Assembly: GCF_902459505.1 (NCBI RefSeq)
Contig: NC_047096.1
Location: forward strand, 4,278,001 to 4,342,000
Source: Geotrypetes seraphini
Taxonomy: Eukaryota; Chordata; Amphibia; Gymnophiona; Dermophiidae
Reading direction: 5' to 3'
Length of the DNA: 64,000 nucleotides
Numbering within the stretch: the stretch's first letter is position 1; every line of letters starts with the position of its first letter. Below the pieces are notes generated by a model. It made no database searches. It saw nothing but the letters and a program-made list of their open reading frames with translations, and was not told where the DNA came from. A program made the translations under genes and the position numbers. Below are positions 57,343-64,000 of the stretch, one piece after another.

Positions 57343-58277
57343 AGTATCAAACTACTGTTCTGGTTCAGACTGAGGATTAGACTTAGTGTGCCGATATCTG
57401 CTGTCATGCATTATTTATCTCATGGAAATGTATTTACTAAATCTAGTCCTATGCAAAGTAGTACAAAGAGGAAAAGAAGAAAAGGCCATGTGAATTAAAA
57501 AGCAAACAAACCCACACGCACCGTTTGCAGGAAACTGAAGAGATGTCCTACACACTATTCAGTCCATGCTAGTTTACTAAACACAAAAACATGGAATAAA
57601 CAATGAATTAATAAAATTTTTAAAAAGAAATAATTCTGAGGTAGAGCATCATGTTTTGTTGACCAAATTAGTGCTACAAAGAACCTCCCCCTACGTATGT
57701 TTTATGTTTACAAACACATTATCAAATTTTTGTATTCTGTCATACTGTTACCAACATGACTGTTCTTTAAGAGAACGGAGTTGGGTGGGTTTTTATTTTG
57801 ACGCTACTCCAATGGATGGTGCATTTATTAGCAGTTAAAACATGCTGAGGTACCTCCAGGTTCATAGCAAACTAAAGGGACTGTCCTATTAATAGTAAAT
57901 GCTCCATTAAGCTAACATTTGTACCTGATAGAGCATTTTAAGTGTTTCATTCCATGATTTTCTTTTAATAAGCAGTTGAGATACAACAGCAAAAGTTAAG
58001 TCAGCTAAGTAGACCATGTGTAGATGAATGCCCCATGTTTTCAGCCTGACTCTCCAAACTTTGACTTGAAAGATGTAATTTGCTTTTAATATTAAGGACT
58101 CAAAGGCATGCTTTTAAAACTGTGAAGCTATTATGTAGTCTGACACATATCCAAAGTATAATAATTCTCCTTCAAAACATACTGACTTGATTTCTTTCAG
58201 GGTTAAAATGTAGCTTATCTGAAACCCATGGCCTTCTGGATCAATGAGGTAGCAAGCTTATTTTCCCTCAATGAGTG

Positions 58278-58987
58278 TCACACTTCTCCAAAATTAGTAT
58301 GTCCACTATCCCTGGCATGTTCTCTGGCTTCTGTCTGGCCAGTTAACCCTTTCTGGCACACCATGCATCTCAAAGTAAAACGATTCACATCAGTGAACTG
58401 CCTCTTTCTTCTCGCTTCATCTGCCAGCTCTAAGGCTTCTGCAAGAACGATATCATCTGTGGAGGAGAAAATAGTCAGGGGCGGGACATCCTTGTCAGGA
58501 AATTTACGCTGGAGGGGATCATAGTGGATCCCATCATAGATCAGAAGAACCCGCTTTGTATACCCAGCATCTTCTCCAAAACGATCAATCCTGACTGACT
58601 GAGTGTCCACCACACAGATTTCACACTGGTAGAACTTGGACAAGACGGAAATCTCAATGGCTCCTCCCCACGTGTCCTCTCTGCGAATCCAGTCACAGTA
58701 TTCCTTGTTTGTCTTCCCCAGCACTGCTTTGCAGTAGGACTCAGGATCACTTGCCACAATCTGGGCTATCAGATTACGCATTTCTGGTGCACAGGCAGGC
58801 TCATAAACCCCACCTTCCACCACATAGTATATACTAGTGAAAAGACAAGAGTTGTCAGCAGGAACCACCTTCCTCACAAGTTCAGGCAAAGGTTCTCTAT
58901 CAGGGCTAAGATGAGCATTCTGCTTTGGTGTAGAAGGCAAGTCAACATTTGGCTTGTTTCTGTTTTCTTCAACTATTAGGGTATCAC
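58278..58987 (-). CDS. YOD1: YOD1 coding exon 2 (OTU domain and C2H2 finger)
   Basis: Encodes residues 70-305 of YOD1, ubiquitin thioesterase OTU1, a cysteine protease that cleaves polyubiquitin in p97-dependent ER quality control. The OTU catalytic triad is visible: Asp114 and Cys117 in [10 protein letters not shown], and His224 in [10 protein letters not shown]. Other family motifs are [26 protein letters not shown] and [17 protein letters not shown]-terminal C2H2 zinc finger has Cys277, Cys280, His293 and His299 ([10 protein letters not shown] ... HTNFGEV, then stop). The acceptor is TTAACAG/GTGATACC at 58988/58987, phase 1. Exons 1+2 give 918 nt, i.e. 305 residues, against 348 in human as recalled; the difference lies in the N-terminal extension and linker. 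No break is seen, so the gene looks functional. The two-exon structure with a single intron is as in other vertebrates. Confidence 0.97.
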
Positions 58988-59160
58988 CTGTTAAAGTAAC
59001 AGAAAAAAAAATTCAGAACTGGAATAGACAACCACAATATTGCACATACAAGAAATTAAGCATATGGTAAGAGGTTAACTGCAGCAGAGATGTGAAAAAA
59101 ATAATTAGGTAATACACAAGCAAACTCATCCCAAAGTCATTCCTCTCATCCATCAGTAAA

Positions 59161-59400
59161 CGTGGTTAGGGGCAGATCATAGGTGTGTTTTGCATATAGG
59201 CACCTGTTTTAGACTTAGGTGTCAGTATTTAGGCAAAAAAAAAAAAGCCAGACCCTGGCAAATACAATGTGCTTAAACATTAGAATGCCTAAGCCCACTT
59301 AGGCAGCGCAAAGCATGATTCTATAAATTGCACTTAGCACCGTACTATTCTGTGCTTAATTTTTAGGTGCCATATATTGAATCGGGCCCCTTATGCAAAT
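59161..59400. mobile_element. Decayed MITE, GATTCTATAAATTG type
   Basis: GATTCTATAAATTGCACTTA and TATTGAATCGGGCCCC resemble the 12.95-13.03 kb stretch (GATTCTGCAAACGGCGCC, GGGCCCGGATTCTCTATA). Confidence 0.4.
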
Positions 59401-59499
59401 CTTCAATCCTGCATCATCCTTCTCATTTGCATACCGGCAAGCTCTAACATGTAGTGACAGCTAATAGTTTGGTTAATCCAAATTGTCGGCCCTGTTGTT

Positions 59500-59942
59500 G
59501 TGAGAAAGGACGATTTTCCCATATGCTGTGTTACTATACTAATTTAACATCATACTGGACTGGGACATAGCAATGTATTCAAGCTACTTTAATAAAAAAA
59601 AAAAAATCCCATTAACATATGATATAGTTATTTGCTGATCTTTTAGAGTGCCCTGGCCTGAATGTGTCATGAAAGTGAATCTAAACTAAATATTCTGTTA
59701 ACTTTACCCTTGAAATTGAGTTTTGCTGTGTTATTTGCACTTTATTTGTCAGAACAATAAAAATGAGCCCATTATAGCTGAGCATAGAGGATTTCTGAAC
59801 AAATTCAGTGATGTACAAAATTATTATTGAGCCAACAGTTGCCAATCTCCTGTTCCATATAGTCTGATCTGTTTGATGGTTATTGTGTTTTTCTTAAGAC
59901 AATAAAGTATTTTTGAACTTTAAAAAAAAAAAAAAAAAAAAA
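59500..59942 (+). pseudogene. Retrocopy of an unidentified 3' UTR with poly(A)
   Basis: GACAATAAAGTATTTTTGAA is followed by about 20 A's (59,922-59,942), the structure of a LINE-mobilised mRNA 3' end. A second AATAAAA-like site and A-run lies at 59,590. No ORF and no target duplication were found, so the source gene is unknown. Confidence 0.45.
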
Positions 59943-60043
59943 TAGCATATGGGGGAGGGGGAATCAAAACTGATGTTAGCAAATAAATGATGCTAGTTAG
60001 CAATGGAAGAGAGGAAGACAGTATTATATAACTACCTATCACT

Positions 60044-60172
60044 TCTTTTTACAAAACCATAGCATGTTTTTAGCACCGGCCGTGGCGGTAACAGCTCTAT
60101 GCTCATATGGCATCGGAGCCGTTATTGCCACAGCCAGCGCTAAAAACCGCGCTACGGTTTTGTAAAGGGGGG
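60044..60172. mobile_element. Palindromic MITE, TTTTACAAAACC type
   Basis: CTTTTTACAAAACCATAGCA ... GCGCTACGGTTTTGTAAAGG with inner TTTTTAGCACCGGC / CAGCGCTAAAAACC. Confidence 0.72.
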
Positions 60173-60214
60173 GGGTATATGAGCTCAGCAAGTTACCAAC
60201 TGTCTTGTTTAAGA

Positions 60215-60340
60215 TGCTAGTGTTTAATTGTGAAGACTCGTAGCCCACAGGAAGCAGACACAAATTTGGCTACCTTGTTGAGCAGATTGGATAGGCAGTA
60301 CTGGTCTTTATCTGCCACCATTTACTATGTTACTATGTAA
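60215..60340 (+). mobile_element. CR1 3' tail fragment
   Basis: TGGTCTTTATCTGCCACCAT and TTACTATGTTACTATG, like the end of the 7-kb CR1 copy. Confidence 0.55.
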
Positions 60341-60794
60341 CCTGCAGGCAAAATTGTAGAAAGCGATTTTTCATACAGAGCAAAGTCAAGCTTTGTCTCA
60401 GAAGCAAGATATACTTGGGAAACACTTTTCAAGCTGTAAGAAACAGGTCTACTTTTGATCCAACAGCTATTTGTCATCCAGGTTGGACATTATAAGAGGC
60501 TAGATACTGAGCTTGATTATCTGGGTTTGTTTTTAGAGCCTTCATCATTAATGGCTTGGTTTACTAACATGCATTTCTATATATTGAATACGTTTATGTG
60601 AGTTCTGTGCTTAGTTAGTAAATAACTCCCCCCCCCCTTCCAAGGACAATAATATGGTTTGCATTAAATAATGTGTTTTGTACATTTTAAAGCACATTAG
60701 TATGCCTTGGGGAATGTAGCTTTTCCATGGAAAGGAGGCAATACAATAAGAGGTAAAAATATGAACAAAAAAAATATCAGGGAGACTAATATGA

Positions 60795-61000
60795 TCCAAG
60801 GAAATATTTCTTGATGGGAAGGGTGGTGGACCTGTCGAATCGCTTCCCAGCTGAGGTGCTGGAGAAGGGATCATAAACCAAAATTCAAGCAGCATGAGAC
60901 AAAATCTCCAAAGCAGAGGAAGGAATCATGGAACTGGGCAGGTGGTGTGGCTGGGCAAACTGGAAATGCCTTATGGTTTTTCTCTACCATCATTTGCCTG
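60795..61000 (+). mobile_element. CR1 3' portion
   Basis: GGAAATATTTCTTGATGGGA, GGTGGACCTGTCGAATCGCT, GAACTGGGCAGG and TCTCTACCATCATTTGC follow the CR1 C-terminus and UTR order. Confidence 0.55.
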
Positions 61001-61689
61001 CATTTGTAAACGTACATGGAATTTGCTGTCCTACTGAAGCTTAAAGTGCTTACCAGAGGACATGGCGAGGTATTCTGTGGTAAGTTCTGAATGTGCACAA
61101 GCAAACCATATGCTGAATGGTTTTTTTTTATTTTTTCTTGGAAAGGTTATATCTGGGGGTGGAAAGGAGGCACAAAAGCTGCACACAAACTGATAGTGTG
61201 GGATTAGATCATGTGCCCTTACCATCTACAAAATAGGTGGTAATAAGGGGCTCACACCTTTATTAATGGTAATGGCCCCATCCTAAAAACATTAGCTGTG
61301 GTCATTAATTTGGAAAATCAGTCATTTTCCAGCAGCTTGTTAAAAAAAAAAAAAAAAAAAGCCTCAGCGTGCAAGACCCACAAAGGAGTCTGAAAACTTT
61401 TGGCAGACATGTTTTTTGATTTAAGGGGCTCAAACTGCTGCTGTTATTTTTGCAGATAAGTATGAGACTAGCTGAATTGGGGGAATTTGGAATTTATATG
61501 TTGAGTGCTTGTTATGAAATTTACTAGTTTTTAGGGAAAGGGGATGGGTCTTGTATACTGCCTTTTTGTGGCTACACATTCAAAGCGATTTACAAGTACT
61601 TTATGATTATGTAGGGGTTTTTTTTTTTAAGCCAACTTGTATAAAAGTGGATTATAACTGAAAATAAATGTTAAGCCTAAAAACCATAC

Positions 61690-62045
61690 CTTCATAACCT
61701 CACACTTACACTACTAACAAGTTGCCTGCCAAGCCGTCTTTCCCTCGGGCAATCTGTGCACAACTCTGCTGCTTGACTCATCTTCTGCCAACCTTACTAC
61801 ATGCATGTTACCCCTCTCTTACAATCACTTCACTTGCTCCCTAGCCACCTTTGCTTACAGTTCAAACTCCTATTACTAACCTACAAGTGTGCTCATTTTG
61901 CAGCTCCTCGATATAGCTCCTCTCTTCTCTCCTTATATGTGTCCCAGAGAACTCTGTTCCTCAGATGTTACTTTTACCTGAACCCTTCTCCTCCACTGCC
62001 AATTCCAGACTTCATTCCTTTGATCTCACTGCCTAGTAGTGCTGC
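61690..62045 (+). mobile_element. L2-like LINE fragment
   Basis: The frame includes HVTPLLQSLHLLPSHLCLQF and KLLLLTYKCAHFAAPRYSSS, the HWLP...QFK(L/I) block of L2-type RT C-termini. Decayed. Confidence 0.6.
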
Positions 62046-62834
62046 CTGATTCAGAGAAAAATATTTCAATTTGATTTACCCTGTTGAATCGATTTTTCGA
62101 TTCAATTCATTTTCAATTACACAGCTTTTTAAGTTTAAACATTTTATTTAAACAAGGCAATATCAAGGAAATCAGGCAGCACTACCATATTACCTCTCCC
62201 CAGCCCCCCTCCCCAATTCTCAGTTTCCCCAGAGCATCCCCAAAGAAAGGACCCCATATTCCCCCTCCCCAGCCCCCCGATTCTCAGCTTCCCCAGGCCC
62301 AGAGCATCACCAAATAAATGGGCCCCATATTACCCCTCCCCAGCCCCCTCCCTGATTCTCAGCTTCCACAGAGCATCCCCAAAGGACCCCATATTCCCCC
62401 TCCCCAGGCTACAAAGATGATGCTCAGCTTCCCCAGGCCGAGAGCATCTCCAAAGAATAGGCCCCATATTCCCCCTCCCTGATTCTCAGCTTCCTTAAAG
62501 AAAGGTCCTGAGCTTCCCCCTTCTTTCCCCCCCCCCATTCCATGGCCTCAGGAAAAGAAGAGAGAACTGCAGCAGAAAGATCCTTTACTTATGCTGAAAG
62601 TTAGATATGGGGATATGCTTGCAAGTTGCTGCTGCTGTGGATCGCACACTCGCATGCCAACGTCCTTTCTTCTGATGTAACTTTCGTAGAAGTTACAGTA
62701 GATGAAGGTCTCTGGTGGCCATGGCAAAGGGAAAGCCCAAATGCGAGCGGGTCTCGAGGGGGCCGACCTTGAATCGGCGAGTTCAATTTTTTGTGCAAAC
62801 AAATCGATTCGAATCACGAATTGGGCAGCACCAC
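62039..62834. mobile_element. MITE with internal tandem repeat
   Basis: Ends GTGCTGCCTGATTC... and ...GAATTGGGCAGCAC are inverted, as are CGATTTTTCGATTCAATTC and AAATCGATTCGAATCACG. It encloses a C-rich tandem array. Confidence 0.65.
62190..62530. repeat. C-rich tandem repeat inside a MITE
   Basis: CCCCATATT(C/A)CCCCTCCCC and GATTCTCAGCTTCCCCAG recur about five times with irregular spacing (about 62,190, 62,256, 62,325, 62,390, 62,462). Confidence 0.7.
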
Positions 62835-62937
62835 TACCTAGTATGCCTGGAATAGGCTACTTGAGGCCATACGTCACGCCTCTTCCCTTGAGCACAATAC
62901 ACCGACTGCTTCCATCACTTACCCTCTCTCCCACTCA

Positions 62938-63215
62938 GTGGCACCCCTGCACCCCCATTCCACCTCCTTCTGCACTAACCCTCCCCCGCGCTTTCTGTGC
63001 CCTCCCTTTCCACCCCAGTCCCTTTTAAAATCTTTAACCATGCAAGCAGCTTCTTCCGCTGGCTTTTCCTCCGACATCACTTCCTGGCCCCGCAACCTGG
63101 AAGTGATTTCCTAGGGAACCAGGCTAGAGTAGTTGCTTGCAGAGTAAATATTTTAAAGAGGTACTACAGGGCCGGGGGAGGGGTGCCAGTGCCCCAGCAA
63201 GAGGGCACCCATGGC
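62938..63215. mobile_element. Relic of the CAGTGGCGTAG hAT family
   Basis: CAGTGGCACCCCTGCACCCC, GACATCACTTCCTGG and GGAAGTGATTTCC match family centres. Ends at the edge of the YOD1 CpG island. Confidence 0.5.
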
Positions 63216-63317
63216 AGTCCAGCCCCCCCTCAGCACCCCAGCCTATTGCGAGCTCACGGCCTGTGTACAGCGCTGGGTACTCCCGGCCTCACGTCCGTTA
63301 CCCTCAGTCGCTCTTAC

Positions 63318-63525
63318 CGGAGCGGATGGCGCAGTCGCGCAGCCTCCGGTCGCGGTCGGCCAGCTCGAGGCTCTGAGGCGGGAAACCGCGCAGGATCCGC
63401 TGCCGGTCGCCGGGGATGCCGGTGAGGGCGGCGACGCGCTCCTGCAGCTCCCGCACGCTCGACGCCTCGCTCAGGCCCTGCAGCAGCTCGGTGCCGCGCG
63501 CGCTCTTACAGCGCAGGCGCAGCAT
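63318..63525 (-). CDS. YOD1: YOD1 coding exon 1 (UBX-like domain)
   Basis: Encodes the N-terminal UBX-like domain of the OTU deubiquitinase YOD1, which in the family binds the AAA ATPase p97/VCP in ER-associated degradation. It begins MLRLRCKSARG, has the block TGIPGDRQRILRGFPPQ, and ends ...CAIRSG. The donor TCCG/GTAAGAG (63318/63317) is phase 1 and joins the exon 2 acceptor to restore a Gly codon (SGDTLIVEE). The start chosen is the ATG at 63525, matching the internal Met of human YOD1 (MWRLRCK). The frame extends eight codons upstream only from a GTG, so the longer human-type N-terminus is absent or uses another exon. The exon is very GC-rich because it lies in the promoter CpG island. Confidence 0.93.
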
Positions 63526-63583
63526 CCTCGGCCTCCCGGCGTCCCTCACGCGGCCGCGACAGGCCCGGAGCCGGCCGCCTCAT
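63506..63583 (-). CDS. Upstream ORF overlapping the YOD1 start
   Basis: A 25-codon frame (begins MRRPAPGL, ends DAAPAL) starts at the ATG at 63583, 58 bases before the YOD1 ATG and in another frame, and ends 20 bases inside the YOD1 coding sequence. Its ATG context is weak (T at -3, A at +4), while the YOD1 ATG has A at -3. It is not likely to encode a functional peptide. If the transcript starts upstream of 63583 it could lower YOD1 translation by forcing leaky scanning. Confidence 0.4.
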   Translation of the reverse strand: MRRPAPGLSRPREGRREAEDAAPAL

Positions 63584-63750
63584 AAAGCCGCCGCCGCCGC
63601 ACAACAATGGCGGCCCGCCGCAAATCCCGCGAGAGCGTCGGCCGCGCCGCGTGACGAGGCGCCTGCGCGTCACGCCCCCCCGCCCGCTGATTGGAGAGCC
63701 GCCGTCCAACCGCGAGGCGCGAGGCCCGTCGCGTCACTTCCGGTTTGCGG
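63550..63750. promoter_or_regulatory. Bidirectional CpG-island promoter, YOD1 / probable PFKFB2
   Basis: The most CpG-dense part of the window lies between the YOD1 start and a plus-strand splice donor at 63,796. It contains an inverted CCAAT box (ATTGG, 63690-63694), an ETS-type CACTTCCGG (63735-63743), several CGTCAC/GTGACG elements and a GCGGCGGCGG run. There is no clear TATA box. Head-to-head YOD1 and PFKFB2 is the known tetrapod arrangement. Confidence 0.6.
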
Positions 63751-63796
63751 GCTGGAGCCGGCGTAAGACAGCTGTCAGTGGCCTCCCGGCTGCAAG
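63735..63796 (+). other. PFKFB2: Probable PFKFB2 noncoding first exon
   Basis: A good plus-strand donor, CTGCAAG/GTGAGA (63796/63797), follows the CpG island, with no open frame of note before it. By synteny the next gene beyond YOD1 is PFKFB2 (6-phosphofructo-2-kinase/fructose-2,6-bisphosphatase 2) on the opposite strand, and its first exon is untranslated in other vertebrates. None of the coding sequence is in the window, so the identity rests on position alone. The start is approximate. Confidence 0.4.
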
Positions 63797-63833
63797 GTGA
63801 GACAAGATGAAAAGAGGCCAATGACAGGGGGAA

Positions 63834-64000
63834 GAAAGGTGACAGTGGAGGAGAGGGAGGAGGGAGAAGGAGAAAAAGAGGCAAAGGAGGGGGAGGGAAG
63901 GAAAGGTGACAGTGGAGGAGAGGGAGGAGGGAGAAGGAGAAAAAGAGGCAAAGGAGGGGGAGGGAAGGAAAGGTGACAGTGGAGGAGGAGGAGGAAAAAG
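63834..64000 (+). repeat. 67-bp purine-rich minisatellite
   Basis: GGTGACAGTGGAGGAG recurs at 63838, 63905 and 63972, an exact 67-bp period. The first two units are virtually identical and made almost only of G and A. The array runs off the window. It lies just inside the presumed first intron of PFKFB2. Confidence 0.85.

Larger units (their letters stand above)
53975..58277 (-). other. YOD1: Probable long YOD1 3' UTR, transposon-invaded
   Basis: Downstream of the YOD1 stop there is no other gene. Two overlapping minus-strand AATAAA signals at 54002-54014, followed by a T-rich stretch, would end a 3' UTR of about 4.3 kb. Human YOD1 is known for a several-kb 3' UTR. The non-repeat parts are 54,015-55,190, 56,390-56,600 and 57,340-58,277. 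Tc1, CR1 and hAT insertions fill the rest. Alternative proximal signals exist near 57,823 and 56,461. The extent is inferred. Confidence 0.4.
58988..63317 (-). other. YOD1: YOD1 intron
   Basis: A single intron of 4.33 kb, GT at 63317 and AG at 58988, phase 1. It holds a retrocopy-like tail, MITEs, CR1 and L2 fragments listed separately. 59,000-59,160, 60,345-60,790 and 61,005-61,540 show nothing recognised. Confidence 0.85.

Noticed and set aside
63211-63884. Several GC-rich open frames on both strands at the window end
   Set aside because: They are shadows of YOD1 exon 1 and of the CpG island, with arginine/alanine/proline-rich low-complexity translations.
1-64000. Retroviral or LTR elements, Polintons, CRISPR arrays, bacterial-type operons
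   Set aside because: Looked for and not seen: no LTR pairs, no gag/pol/env-like frames, no spacer-repeat array.

Overview
The window is vertebrate nuclear DNA. It holds two conserved protein-coding genes, what is probably the first exon of a third, and a dense transposon landscape. All recognisable host genes match the tetrapod block C1orf116 (SARG) - YOD1 - PFKFB2. C1orf116 and YOD1 lie on the minus strand, and PFKFB2 probably leaves the window on the plus strand from a promoter shared with YOD1. CR1-type and L2-type LINEs ending in CTTATGTTCTTATG or TTATTATT tails, tRNA-derived SINEs with a CAAGTCACTTAATCC core, and many palindromic hAT MITEs suggest an amphibian, most likely a caecilian. 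That assignment comes from repeat style and synteny, not from a search. No endogenous retrovirus, LTR element, Polinton, CRISPR array or bacterial-type operon was seen.

Layout. 1-16.5 kb is intergenic and almost entirely repeats: CR1 and L2 3' ends, SINEs, palindromic hAT MITEs, and TA-inserted MITEs carrying 105-bp or 220-bp tandem units. 16.5-19.1 kb is the probable 3' UTR of C1orf116, interrupted by a hAT element that itself contains a LINE. 19,083-26,404 holds three C1orf116 coding exons on the minus strand, giving a 722-residue open frame. About 10.8 kb of repeat-filled intron leads to a CpG-rich promoter and noncoding first exon near 37.25 kb. 37.4-54 kb is intergenic, with a chain of three hAT elements, a four-unit fold-back, CR1, L2, SINEs and Tigger-like MITEs. 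54-58.3 kb is the probable YOD1 3' UTR, invaded by a Tc1 element, CR1 tails and a hAT element. 58,278-63,525 is YOD1 in two exons (305 residues, intact OTU catalytic residues and C2H2 finger). 63.5-63.8 kb is a CpG-rich bidirectional promoter, followed by a plus-strand exon/donor at 63,796 that fits PFKFB2 exon 1. The window ends in a 67-bp minisatellite.

The most interesting material is the interplay between transposons and tandem repeats. One TA-inserted MITE family occurs with a single 220-bp unit (10.8 kb) and with five tandem units (27.2 kb). A sister family carries a 105-bp unit in tandem at 3.0 kb and 15.4 kb, and that unit is the reverse complement of part of the 220-bp unit. The palindromic hAT MITEs repeatedly duplicate an 8-bp target with central TA, which points to a Buster-type transposase, and carry octamer (ATTTGCAT) motifs. 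C1orf116 has a 39-bp in-frame minisatellite in exon 2 and a threefold internal repeat in exon 3. I did not find a complete new multi-gene system.
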